In this document: positions 1 to 10,382 of the stretch, one piece after another
Layout of the letters: the number at the start of each line of letters is the position of its first letter
Position numbering within the stretch: position 1 is the first letter of the stretch
Made by a program: the position numbers and the translations under genes
The notes under the pieces: model-generated
Seen by the model: the letters and a program-made list of their open reading frames with translations, nothing else
Database searches by the model: none
Told to the model about the DNA's origin: nothing
NCBI GenBank assembly: GCA_030765065.1
Contig: CM060975.1
Coordinates: 199,926,007 to 199,990,006 of the forward strand
DNA from: Deroplatys truncata
Taxonomy: Eukaryota > Arthropoda > Insecta > Mantodea > Mantidae
Direction of reading: 5' to 3'
Length of the DNA stretch: 64,000 nt

Positions 1-840
1 ATTTTACAAACGCTTATTCTCCATATGGTTCATGTTAATCGAGATATCGAGATGTCAATCTTATTGGTAATTTTCTTGTAGATGCAAGGGAAATATGGTA
101 GCTTTTAAGCGATAGTCAAATATTTTAACGCTGGTTGCTATGTGGCGCATTCCATTCTCTTTGCATGTCCAGGACATAAAAAAAATGAATAACGAATGTG
201 AGAAAAAGTATAAGTATTGGAAAATTTAAGGGAATAACAAGCAATATCTCGAAAACGGTTCACTCAACAAAAGAAATGTATATGACATAAGTTGTGTATT
301 TTAACGCGATCTACATTTTTTGTGTAGTAAAATTTTGTCTATCTCTTATGGTTTACCAGTTATGCAAAAGTCGTTCACAATGAAGAATACTTTTGGAGAC
401 ATTCCCAGAAAATTCGAGATATACATTTCATTTCTCATGACATTTTCTTAAACATATGATATTTTCATCAAAATCGTTAGAGCCATTTTTGAGAAAATTA
501 AAATTTTCGAAAAATCTTCCATGTAAAGGGTAGTCTGGGGTGGGGGGATTTTCTTGAAAACCTTCGTGTCGCATCTCTGGAAGATACTGAACCTAAATAC
601 CAAGTTTGGTGCTTATCCGACTGTTCGTTTTTGAGTTATGCTGTTCACAGACACACACACAGACACACACACACACAGACACACAGACACACACACAGAC
701 ACACACACGGACATGTTTCCAAAAATGCTTTTTTTGGATTCAGGAGGTCTCAAAACATGTATTTCCGGTGAAATCTCGGTATCGAATTTTTGGGTGGAAT
801 GCAATACTTCCCCTACTTACTATACGTAGTAGAGAAAGTA
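1..840 (-). mobile_element. Microsatellite-bearing ACTTTCTCTACT repeat, copy 1
   Basis: This copy reads on the minus strand and is cut by the window start, so its CACATCAGATTTTT end is missing. Its other end is the near-palindrome ACTTTCTCTACT...AGTAGGGGAAGT at 807-840. A CA/CAGA simple-sequence tract lies at 648-709. Reading both by eye, it is almost identical to the copy at 29783-30680, far closer than to the other copies. Small reading frames in it are made of the simple repeat and are not genes. The family's architecture resembles non-autonomous Helentrons; that classification is inference. Confidence 0.75.
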
Positions 841-842
841 AT

Positions 843-1134
843 TCTATGCAAAGGGTAGTTTGGAGTAGAAGAATGTTCGTATGTATCAAATTCTTGAAGA
901 GACCGAACTCAAATAACAAGTATGATATTTATCTAACATTTCATTTTTGAGTTATCCTTAGGGATCCCAGACATCCCAGCTTACCCGGGACAGTACCAAT
1001 TGTTTTATCACTTTGTTGGTTTGTCCCGGGTTTCCGAAGAATTCAGATTTTGAACCTATTGAAACATATTTTTCCTAATAAAACTAATTATTTTAATCAT
1101 GCTTTTCTTATCTATAAAAAAAGCATGACTAATT
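843..1134. repeat. 292-bp direct duplication, unit A
   Basis: This segment is repeated almost perfectly, in the same orientation, at 2666-2956; I see only a few substitutions and one A-run length change. The first ~110 bp are a diverged piece of the ACTTTCTCTACT family. The rest is unique and contains an inverted repeat (ACCCGGGACA near 987 with TGTCCCGGGT near 1022) that could form a hairpin. Confidence 0.8.
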
Positions 1135-1139
1135 CATTT

Positions 1140-1372
1140 TTCAACTGGTGATGTGTAGACCAAAAATGCTCTGCAACTGCTGATTTCTCTGTTTGTTTAT
1201 ATTTCATGTTTCTCGTGTGTTCTTCAAACCTTATGTCTATGTTTCTTTTTTGTCTTCCCTACGTACATTTTTTTGCAATCTTTACATCCAATTTCATAAA
1301 TACCAGAAGTTTGTTTTTCCCACTGGAATTTTGTTCTTGTTGGTTCTGAGTAAGTTCCAGTAAGCTCTTGTG
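1140..1372 (-). pseudogene. Penelope-like element, GIY-YIG endonuclease fragment
   Basis: The minus strand translates to GIYEIGCKDCKKMYVGKT, the GIY-YIG signature with the paired cysteines typical of Penelope-like endonucleases. The frame then breaks within about 20 codons, but the following residues still resemble the downstream EH...AVAEHFW region of the element at 4218-5520. No reverse transcriptase part remains. It is a short decayed relic directly next to the duplicated unit A. Confidence 0.7.
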
Positions 1373-1659
1373 TAGAAAGTGAAGCTAGAGTAATAAAAAA
1401 TCAATTTATGCATATAAATATCAAAAACAAATTCACTGTGTTTTCCCAGAAAAGGGCTTAGAAATCATTAGCTTGCAATGGTGATGAAAGTTATGGTAGT
1501 AGCATTATATCACTTGTATATTATTTATGCTGAGAAAGCAACAGACAAATATTTGTAGATGCATACAGTAAGAAATAACGAAAGTAAAGTTTTGTGAAAC
1601 TTTATTAATGAACTGAAGAAGATAACAGCCTCTGTAATTTCATAAGAGCCACTATGATA
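1373..1659. other. Unassigned AT-rich sequence
   Basis: I see no coding signature, RNA gene or clear repeat copy in this stretch. Confidence 0.5.
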
Positions 1660-2050
1660 TCCAATGCATTTATAGCAAAAAACGTGATGTGTTACATTTG
1701 CATGGCTTTCTCTGTGCTCTATCTCATATTAGTGGGTATACAAAGTTTATTTTCCTATCTACTTCATTTTAATCAGGATAAATCTTTGCAGAAATAGCTT
1801 CTTTACAGATACAAAGGAACAGCGAAAGCCAAATGTTTAAGAACTGACACTAAATGCAGACCTTAAAAGTCCATACTCTCTCCATGGCATGGCGAGAAAC
1901 AACTGAAAATCGATAGGACTTTAAAAGAATGGCTAAGTATTGAACAATTCAAACCATTAATAATGAATATTGCAGAAGTGATAGCGGTAAAAAATAAATA
2001 AATGAATTTATGATGTAAATACTGAATTCTATTTTGTTGCATGTCATCCA
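1660..2050 (-). mobile_element. Degenerate ACTTTCTCTACT-family copy
   Basis: Blocks such as CATGGCTTTCTCTGTGCTC, TACTTCATTTTAATCAGGAT and the later ATGGCATGG...AACAACTGAAAAT correspond in order to the terminal third of better copies such as 17287-18120 read in reverse. It is old and truncated. The small minus-strand frame at 1863-2051 lies within it and is not a gene. Confidence 0.5.
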
Positions 2051-2069
2051 TGATGATGTACTAAAAGAA

Positions 2070-2785
2070 GAAATCTGATGTTATATTCACATGCCTTTCT
2101 CTACACATATCATTTATCTTTGCATCTCTTCTACAAATTATTCTTTAAAGCCATTCTATCTGTTTCATGTTGAGTAAGATAAACGTTTGCAACACTTGTT
2201 TCATCACACATTTTGTTGTGTAATTGAGGCTAAAGTGATTGTCAAATCTTTAAAATCTGGATCAGTATATGCTGGCTTTAAAATTCTACTCTTGCATTAC
2301 ATTAGAGGAAAAAAGAACAGTGACTGAAGTACTTCAAAACTGTATGATAAAGGATTGGAAAATTCATACCAAATCAATAAATATCCCAGAAATGGTTAAT
2401 GCCACAAAAAGATGTTGGATATAAACTCTATGTTTTAATGCAATCTGCATTTTTTGTGCAGCAAGTTTTATATTTACATCTTTTGGAATATTAGTTACAC
2501 AAAATTATACAAAATTAATTGCAAAAGAAGAGAACTTCACAGACAATTTGTAGAAAATTCAAGATGTATATTTGATTAATTATGCAAATATCTTGAATAT
2601 CTGGTCTTTTTAATCAAAATAAAAAATAAACATGATTTTTTGAAAATGAAAAATAAGAAAAATTTTCTATGCAAAGGGTAGTTTGGAGTAGAAGAATGTT
2701 CGTATGTATCAAATTCTTGAAGAGACTGAACTCAAATAACAAGTATGATATTTATCTAACATTTCATTTTTGAGTTATCCTTAGG
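2070..2785 (-). mobile_element. Diverged ACTTTCTCTACT-family copy
   Basis: On the minus strand this follows the family order from the ATCTGATGTTA...CATGCCTTTCTCTAC end through the AAAATGGTCTTAA-like core to the TTTGAGTTAT block. It lacks the simple-sequence tract and the palindromic end. Its distal ~110 bp form part of the duplicated unit B. Confidence 0.6.
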
Positions 2786-2956
2786 GATCCCAGACATCCC
2801 AGCTTACCCGGGACAGTACCGATTGTTTTATCACTTTGTTGGTTTGTCCCGGGTTTCCGAAGAATTCAGATTTTGAACCTATTGAAACATATTTTTCCTA
2901 ATAAAACTAATTATTTTAATCATGCTTTTCTTATCTATAAAAAAGCATGACTAATT
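2666..2956. repeat. 292-bp direct duplication, unit B
   Basis: Near-identical partner of 843-1134, in direct orientation 1.8 kb away. It has the same CCCGGGACA/TGTCCCGGG inverted repeat. The left flank is the body of a diverged family copy and the right flank is unrelated to the flank of unit A. Confidence 0.8.
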
Positions 2957-3234
2957 GTAACTGCATACCATGTGGTGGAGTCAGACTGCTAGGGTTGCCA
3001 AATTTGAGAAATGAAAATGAGAGATAGGTAGATAAGTAGTCTAATATAATACATTCATGAATAGAAATTTTTTACCAAACATTTATTACATCACAGATTT
3101 GTTACTGTAAATAAATTGCACTGTATTCTGCAATCTTAACATAATTTTTTTGGTTTTTTTTTATCAAGGACCATTTTGGCATCAATATTTCATATTTCTT
3201 AATATTCTTTAACCAGGTAGGTCATATCTGATGA
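2957..3234. other. Unassigned sequence
   Basis: No coding or repeat signature recognised. Confidence 0.4.
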
Positions 3235-3415
3235 TGAATGAACGAAAAGGTTTAAATGATACTCAAATGGGCCTGGAAACCCTAGAGCTTAAAAGTTACC
3301 TGACTGTCTTCTTAGGATAAGGGAAAACTCCAGAAAAAAACTCAGGTAACTCACCCTAACCAAGATTCGAACTCAGGACTTCGCACATACATACACACAT
3401 GCTGCTTCTGTTACA
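3235..3415 (-). mobile_element. tRNA-derived SINE relic
   Basis: On the minus strand there is a B-box-like GAGTTCGAATCTTGG followed by a body containing GTTTTCCCTTATCC, a layout common in insect tRNA-derived SINEs. The A-box end is poor. It is distinct from the SINE family with copies at 6437, 57754, 59539 and 61836. Confidence 0.5.
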
Positions 3416-4092
3416 TGTCTCAGTCAACTCTTATTGTTCATTAGAAAAAGAAACAATCTTTCCATTTCTGTATTTGATCTAAGTGTAAATCCAATTACCT
3501 TAAAGAAACTATTAACACAAACATTTTTTTTTTCAAAACATTGAAAACCCTGACCCATATTTCTGATGCATTCCCTTCCTGAGATATAACATCTGACACT
3601 GAATATCCTTAAGAAGGTTTTGAAGCACTGATCTTAAAGTGAGGAGCATCCAAGAGTCTATTGACAAGTTTTCTTCAAATTTTAAGTGCTGGTTTTAAAT
3701 ATGCAAACAAGCATATTTTTCTTTCTTCAGTTATACCCATGGCCATGGAACATGTTAACTTACTTAAAACCCCATAACTTCTACTACTGAAAAGAAAAGT
3801 AGAACTAAGAATTAAAATGAGAAATACGGGATAAATGCTATAAAATACAGAACCCAAGATTTGAATAAATGTTGAAATACAGGTATTCCTGGGAAATACT
3901 TGCTACCCTACAGACTGATGATCAACACAAAAAAATAAGCTAGGGAAACCACCAGGAGAAGAAGATAGTAATGGAGTGAGCAGCAAAAATGAGATATGGA
4001 GCTTAAAAATGTTCAAATAATGTTAGCAAAATAATAAAGAAAATAACTTCACAGCTTTTGGGCAAACATATAATTTCACCTTTTTGGGCATA
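3416..4092. other. Unassigned AT-rich sequence
   Basis: No coding potential or recognisable repeat seen; only short stop-rich frames. Confidence 0.4.
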
Positions 4093-4120
4093 TACAGAGT
4101 GATTCTAAAATACATTTACA

Positions 4121-4181
4121 AATTTATTTAAAGGTGAGTCGAAATTGTTACACTAACATCACTTAAGTTTACTCACTTAAC
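4121..4181. repeat. 61-bp terminal inverted repeat, left arm, of Penelope-like element
   Basis: Perfect reverse complement of 5518-5578. It lies just beyond the stop codon and the hammerhead-like motif of the minus-strand Penelope element. In this position it is non-coding. Confidence 0.9.
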
Positions 4182-4213
4182 ATGTTTCGGGAAACCGTTG
4201 TTCCCATCCTCAG
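4179..4213 (-). ncRNA. Hammerhead-ribozyme-like motif of Penelope-like element
   Basis: On the minus strand, directly after the RT-endonuclease stop codon, there is CTGAGGA (matching the conserved CUGANGA core), then a GGGAA/TTCCC stem around a 7-nt loop, then GAAAC and ATGTT. This order is the hammerhead core with stem II. Stem III would be extremely short and stem I is weak, as reported for the minimal hammerheads of Penelope-like elements, which work best as dimers. The predicted cleavage position falls at the edge of the 61-bp inverted repeat. Activity is inferred, not shown. Confidence 0.55.
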
Positions 4214-4217
4214 AAGG

Positions 4218-5520
4218 TTAACACGACTGGCCCGTGTTGTTGGTGTTTCCGTTTTTTGGACTGGATCCTGTGGTGGCATCTTGTGGTGGAGAAATGTACT
4301 TCCAGAGAGGATTTGGTGGCGGCAAATCAAAATTCATTAGATGTGTGTTGTGTTTTAGAATGGTGATCTTCTCCCATGCATCTAATTCGGCTGCAAATTT
4401 GGCTGGTTTGACTAATGTAATATTGGGTTTGATGTTGTGATTAGTGATCCAAAAATGGTGTGAAACTGCAGATTTGTCCATTTGTTTGTATTTAATACAT
4501 CTCATGTGCTCCTTTAGCCTAGTTTCTAAGTTTCTTTTTGTCTTACCAATGTATACTTTATTGCAATCTGAACAATTGATTTTATAGATTCCAGCTTTTT
4601 TGTCTTGTGGAATGGGGTCTTTTAACTTGTTACAAAGTAATTTCTCTATGTTAAATTTGTTCTGTGGAGCTAGGCTGATGTTATGTTTCATGAAAATCTT
4701 CTTAAATTTGTGAAATGTTCCTGGGTGGTATGTGAATTTCTTGAACTTTAGTTCTTTATCTTGCTGGCTGAGATTAGTTGTGTTTCTGATGTGCATCTGT
4801 CGTTTGAATTTTGCAATTTTTTTGTCAATAGTTGCTTTGTTGTACCCATTATGTATTGCTGTGTCTACTATATGCTGGTATTCTAACTGGTATTCTTTTT
4901 TATTTAAGGGGGTATATACCAGTCTATGTGTTAGGCTGTTTAGTACTGCATGTTTGTGTGTGGTTGGATTGAAACTCTTATTTTTTATGTAATTAGTAGA
5001 GTGTGTTGGCTTCCTGTATATGCCAAAGGTTAGGTTCTTTTGTTCTCTGATGATTTTTAGGTCTAAAAATGGTAGCATGCCTTCTTTTTCTATTTCTATG
5101 GTGAATTTTATTGATTGGTTCTGTAGGTTTAGTAAGGCTAAGGAGTCTTGTATGAACCTATTAGGGACAACAGCGAAGATGTCGTCAACATATCTGTGCC
5201 AAACTTTAAACATGTATGGAAAGGAAGTTGTTATGTGTATTTCTAAGTAGCTCATAAATAAATCTGCCAAGAAGGGTGAAAGTGGGTTGCCCATGGTTAG
5301 ACCAGTTGGTTGTTGATAGAACTTCTTATTGAAACTAAAACAATTTTGTCCAATGCATAAATTGGTAAGTTGTATGAGGTCTTCTATTTCTTCTTCAAGT
5401 AGGTTAGTCTGCTGTAGCCATTTCTTTAATTGACGCAGGAGTTGATCTGTAGGGACACTTGGAAATAGTGCAGTGACATCAAAGGAAACTAATCTGTCTT
5501 CTGGTTCAAGTTCCAGTGTT
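4218..5520 (-). CDS. Penelope-like element reverse transcriptase / GIY-YIG endonuclease, N-terminally truncated
   Basis: The open frame covers the 3' part of a Penelope-like ORF. Reverse transcriptase motifs appear in order: VSFDVTALFPSVP (motif A with catalytic Asp), QPTGLTMGNPLSP (motif B) and RYVDDIF (motif C, YVDD). A connector then leads to the endonuclease GIYKINCSDCNKVYIGKT with LEHMR-like and DAWEK residues downstream. The stop is at 4218-4220. An ATG at 5294 is internal to the RT, so it is not the true start; the frame runs unbroken upstream to the inverted repeat, where the element is truncated and N-terminal RT motifs are lost. A complete element copies itself by target-primed reverse transcription, its endonuclease nicking the target. 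Absence of stops and perfect flanking inverted repeats suggest a young insertion, but it is unlikely to be autonomous. Confidence 0.85.
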
Positions 5521-5578
5521 AAGTGAGTAAACTTAAGTGATGTTAGTGTAACAATTTCGACTCACCTTTAAATAAATT
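5518..5578. repeat. 61-bp terminal inverted repeat, right arm, of Penelope-like element
   Basis: Perfect reverse complement of 4121-4181. Here its inner part reads in frame with the RT (LKFTHL leading into the motif A region), so this arm is native coding sequence and the left arm is an inverted copy. A further ~46 bp separate it from the right target duplication at 5625. Confidence 0.9.
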
Positions 5579-6197
5579 CAATACACATCACTGTTTCTAG
5601 CTTCTTTTCATTACAATACATACGTACATTTACAAAGTTTAGGGATGGGTTCCTTACATCAAAATGAGAAAAATTTTCATACAAACATTATTCCAAAATC
5701 CTTCATTTCATTTTCATATTATTAATTTATTATTGTGTTCAACAGTTTTCCAGGTCCAACCCAATAACTTCGCTTATCTATGTACTCATTCATTAAGGCT
5801 TTGACTCATTGTATTCTGATTGTCCATGATTTGACAAGTGCATGCATGTCTAGATGCAAAAGGAGGACATTTCCAGCATTTAAATGAATTTATGTCTTGA
5901 GCACTTCCTAACAAGCTGACGATGTCAGAGTCAAAAACAGATTAATGTGTCACTTTAAAATGTTCTTTCATTAATAACAGTTTGAACTTTAATAAATTGA
6001 AAACAAAGGATTTTGGGACATATGTTTATGTGAACTATTTTTCTTGTTTGGTGTAAGGAACCCATTCCCAAACTTTGTAAATGTATTTCAGAATCATCCT
6101 ATGTATCAATTTTCCAGTTTTGTACAATTTTAGCCAACACCCCTGAGTATTTTGTTCATTTTCCTGTTTTTTCTTTCAGAATATGTGAACCTGTTAT

Positions 6198-6339
<142 letters not shown>

Positions 6340-6436
6340 AACTGTGCCTAGTTGAACTGAATGTTTTAGATAATAGAATGCTGAGGTAAATTATTTGAAA
6401 ACATTTTTCCAATTAGTATTTCTCTTGAAACTGAAC

Positions 6437-6703
6437 TGAGCTTTATTTATGGATGCTCTAACTGCTATGGTTCTTAGCCTCCCATTCTATATTGGGCGGG
6501 AAAGATTAGAAATTTTGCACAGAGGCTTATTTATCAGGCTTGAAGTTCTTTTACATGCCATAAATCTATGACATGGGACCACTGGCTTTACTTCCTTTTG
6601 AAAGGAAGCCATGCTAAGGATTTTTACGCCCAAAAGAATCCATTGTCCTCTGCCAGGTTTGAACCCGCGACCTTGGGAACTAGAGGCTAGCATGATACTT
6701 AGT
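6437..6703 (-). mobile_element. tRNA-derived SINE, family A, copy 1
   Basis: On the minus strand it reads CCTCTAGTTCCCAAGG, then the B box GGTTCAAACC, then the body CCTTAGCATGG...GGAAGTAAAGCC...CCAATATAGAATGG and ends at ATAAATAAAGC. The same order is found at 57754, 59539 and 61836. The A-box head is truncated in this copy. Confidence 0.75.
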
Positions 6704-6705
6704 AT

Positions 6706-8914
6706 TACTCTCTACTGTGCAAGAGGAGCACAAGCCAGCAACTGACATTTCTGAGACAAAAGATGATTACATATTCCAAAATATATAAATGTTATAAAAA
6801 GACTGTTAATAAGTTAAATAGAATAAACAGTATCTCTAGCTGCCTGCCTGTATAGGATTGCATAATCTGATAATACAAAACTAGGACATCATTAATCAAT
6901 TTAAGGAAATGAAATATTGAGGGATAGGGAACCCTAAATGTAGGAGAAAAGTGCATTTAATTAATAATCCAGAGTTTTGGAGGGACTTCTTTATTGTATT
7001 TTACTTAAGTAAGCACATATCAAAAGTGTATTAAATATATTCAGTACAACTTAATTTATTTAGTATCAACATTTAAGTTTTTTTATATCGATCGTATTTC
7101 ACTGAACCTTCAGCAGTAGAAATGAACTTGGTATTGCTCACAATAAGTTTATGAAACTCTCTACAACTTATATTTTTCATATTATATTATATGCAGCATG
7201 GCATTAACTGATTTTACTGTTACCTATTCTTTTGCTGGTGTCATGACCAGGAATTAAGTATAATATCCCACAGTTTTAGCAACTTTGAATACTGCTCACT
7301 AGAAGTAATTATAATGAAGGCAGCCCATTTCTTACGTGACAAATAATCTGAAAACTACTATCCTTGACCTCCTCCAAAAAAAATTAAATTTCTTAAAGTT
7401 GAGTTCAAACATAGTAAAAATCACAGGCTTTTTTCTTTTTCATTTTTTTAAATGTTTTCATTTACCATAAAATTGTGGACAGACCACAAAATCTGTGGCA
7501 TGTGGTAACCCATGTATTACATGTATTTACTGGACAGTTTCTGTTATTACAACAGAAGTTATAGTTGTTCCTATTAAAGAACTATGACGGTGCAAAGTTA
7601 CTGTCACTGTAAATTACACATGTTTATGCTTCATTTTGATCTTCCGAGCATTATGTTGTAGAATTGGCAGCAGCAGAGCAGCACTGAGCATGTCTGATGT
7701 ATGCCAGCCCTATAAATTAAGGAACCTCTCTGCATATCATCACATCAGGTACTGCCAGGCTGGCAATGGTCATCAAATAACAGGTACAGTAACACAGAGA
7801 TATTACATCATGGAAATGTCAAGAATGTCAAGCCAATTTATCATTCTGCTAGTCAATGTAGGTCATCAAGTATCAGCTAGGAACCACTGACAAAATGACA
7901 TTCATCAGTTCATCATACTATGGGCATATATATTCCGAGTTTATGTGTGAGCTCATTTCAATTTAAATTCTCTTTTAATATTTCTCATGATGAGAATGAT
8001 TAGTTTTTGGGTTACATTTTGGCAATAGTAACATTTCTAAATTCTAAATTTCTTATGTCACTCGACTCAAATAAATGTAGATTTAATGAGCATTGAAAGG
8101 AAGTAACATGAGGTCAAATGGGGCAGCAGTAATATGTGTTATTGATGAAGGAGTTTATGTTATTGTGCTCTTGGTTTGTGATGAATTAGAATCTATGTAT
8201 ATAAATTCATATGAAGGATTATTGTGGAATAAATGTATTAATGTTTTATTTGTCCAAGACCATGCTACATTTATTTAAATTGTGAAGGGTTATTTTATGC
8301 ATTGTATAGAGTGTTGCATATGTCTATTGAGTCAATATAATTCATTTCATTTATTATCTGAATTACAGTTTCAGTTAATGATGTGAGTATTTGAGTTTAT
8401 ATTAAAGACAATTTGCAAGAGAAGAAGAGTCCTCAGTTAATACATTAGTTCATGTTTGTATTATGATGGTTCTTGTATTTCAATTTTCAACAATTAATCC
8501 AGTTAATTATTTAATTATTTTAAATTATATTATTTTATGTGGTATGTATTTATCCACTTTTTAATACATGTATATGTTACAGGTTCCTTGCTGTAAAATT
8601 CTACTGCACTTCCCAGTATCTTCCCCATATTATCCACTCCTTAAGCATGTTTCCTTATGCTCAGTAGCCTTACTTCTACTACCTATTGGGAAAGAGGAGG
8701 AGATGAAATTATAAATAACCCAGTAGTAAATATACAAATAACAACTAGATTAGAAGTAGTAAGCCAAAGATGCCAAAGCATAGCAAAGCATTTAAATATG
8801 TAGTGTTGAGTCGAGAAGTAGGTAGCTGAGGATGTGGGCCATACCTTACAAAACATGTTCTACAAAAATAATCATAAGAGAAGCTGGGAGTGATAACTGA
8901 CTCTTATCTGGAAT
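6706..8914. other. Long stretch without an assignable feature
   Basis: AT-rich sequence with frequent stops. The longest frames (7636-7890 and 8093-8278, plus strand) show no recognisable motif, no splice context and no homology visible to me, so I do not call genes here. Confidence 0.4.
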
Positions 8915-9451
8915 CAGTGGCGGCTGCTACATAAGAGCACAAGAGCATGTAAACACCCAAACTTTTGACACCTTGAAGATTTATTGGTTATTTTTTCTTT
9001 TAATGCTATTAAACGTAACATATATGTGGTAATTTAAAATCTATGGCATTTAAAACTACCTTCAAGTGTGCACAAAGCTTCTCCCATGCTGTGTATCCAT
9101 ACTTTCACTGCAATTTTGTGTTAATGCCACTAGATGGTAGCACTACAGCAGAAGTAGGTAATGTGCACAAGCATGGCAACTTCTCCCAGTTATTCCAGAC
9201 CATCCACAGTTCCAACTACAATTTAATTTACATATTACTGCATTCTTCCCTTAAAACGCTGTACTTAATTATGTACACAATAACAAACCTCCACAAAAAC
9301 AACTCTTTCTTTCATCAGACAACCTTGAATTATCATTATTACTTTTATTTATTATTATCATTATTGCTGTTGTTAGGAGCAGTTATATCAATTTTTTCCT
9401 GACTTTAAAATTTTGTGAACATCCAAAATCTATACCCACAAGTCGCTACTG
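8915..9451. mobile_element. hAT-type non-autonomous element
   Basis: The ends are CAGTGGCGGCT at the left and the reverse complement of CAGTAGCGACT at the right, matching the CAGTGGCG-type termini of hAT transposons. The 8-bp flanks (TCTGGAAT and CCTAGGAT) agree at only five positions, so the target duplication is uncertain. The internal plus-strand frame at 9043-9402 has no transposase motif. Confidence 0.5.
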
Positions 9452-9664
9452 CCTAGGATAAAGTGTATTTATAATTCGTTTAAATTATATAACCCAGTAC
9501 AGTGTAGTATATTTTAGTTCAGAGACATATAAGTTAACTTTTATAATTTATAATGATTAATTTTATATTACATTCATAAAAATTAGAAAACTTTCCCCAC
9601 TCTAAACATTTATTTTTGCCATGAGGCTAACATTATAGTTTTGTTCCCCTTCCCTCTTTTATTT

Positions 9665-10382
9665 TCTTTACTACTTAGCTCTACTAAATAGAGGAAGTAC
9701 TGCATTCTAACAAAAAGTGTTATATTGAGATTTCACAAATATATGTGTGCATGTGCGTGTGCATGCAAGAACAACATAACTAAAAGCTAAATGTTGGATA
9801 AATACCACATGTGTTTTTAAGTTCAGCATCTTCCAACGTGCAACATGAAGGTTAAAAAATTCCAGCGTTCTAAAATTACATGAAAGAATTTGTTATTTTT
9901 TTATTTTCTCAAAAATAGTTCTATCAATTTTAATTAAAATATATGTTTTAGATATTTGTATGAATAACAAAATGTGTCTTCAAATTGCCAATGTATTTCT
10001 CTTCATTCGGAATGAATTTTATATAACTCTGTTTAACTGGTAAACCACAAGACAGACAAAAACATACTACATAAAAATCTATATCTCTCTAAAACACAAT
10101 TATTTCAAATAATGAATTGTGGTACCAGCCATTTCCTAGATATCCATAGATATTGCTTTGAATTTTTCAATATTTGTCTTCATTTTTTAAAATGCTGTTA
10201 CCATTCATTTGTTTCTCATGAGGTCATGGAAAGATTATGGAATTTCAAGGCCAGCAATAGAGACCCACTTTTTAAACATTAGACTATTGCTTCAGTCTTC
10301 TGTATCCCCTTTGGACCTACTATGAAATTTGTAATGAAACCCTTTCTGCAAATGTATCTTGAATAACATGAAATATATAGAA
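9665..10382 (+). mobile_element. ACTTTCTCTACT-family copy, diverged
   Basis: It begins with TTACTACTTAGCTCTACT and GAGGAAGTACTGCATTC, has a short GTGCATGTGCGTGTGCATGC tract at the expected place, and follows the family order to the TTTCTGCAAATG block. It ends against another copy of the opposite orientation. Confidence 0.65.

Larger units (their letters stand above)
4093..6108. mobile_element. Palindromic MITE-like element split by a Penelope insertion
   Basis: The left arm is 4093-4122 continued at 5625-5720; the right arm is about 5985-6108, inverted. Both arms share GATTCTRAAATACATTTAC, AAAGTTTRGGRATGGGTTCC and TTACAYCAAA in the same order, giving imperfect terminal inverted repeats of about 100 bp around a core of about 270 bp. 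The left arm is interrupted by the Penelope-like element, and TACATTTACAAA is repeated on both sides (4111-4122 and 5625-5636). No transposase is encoded, so I call it a non-autonomous DNA element of unknown superfamily. Confidence 0.6.

Noticed and set aside
606-950. Reading frames rich in Thr-His-Thr-Gln (also at 29741-30020 and 16141-16537)
   Set aside because: They are translations of the CA/GT tract inside the interspersed repeat family, present on both strands and in several frames.
1863-2051. Candidate terminal exon of RSPH10B
   Set aside because: It lies in a degenerate repeat copy, is not coiled-coil-like, and has no matching phase-0 acceptor.
4234-5250. Plus-strand frames opposite the Penelope ORF
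   Set aside because: Shadows of the minus-strand RT-endonuclease, which carries all the motifs.
9043-9402. 119-codon plus-strand frame as a gene
   Set aside because: It lies inside a hAT-like element, shows no known motif and ends in AT-rich low complexity.
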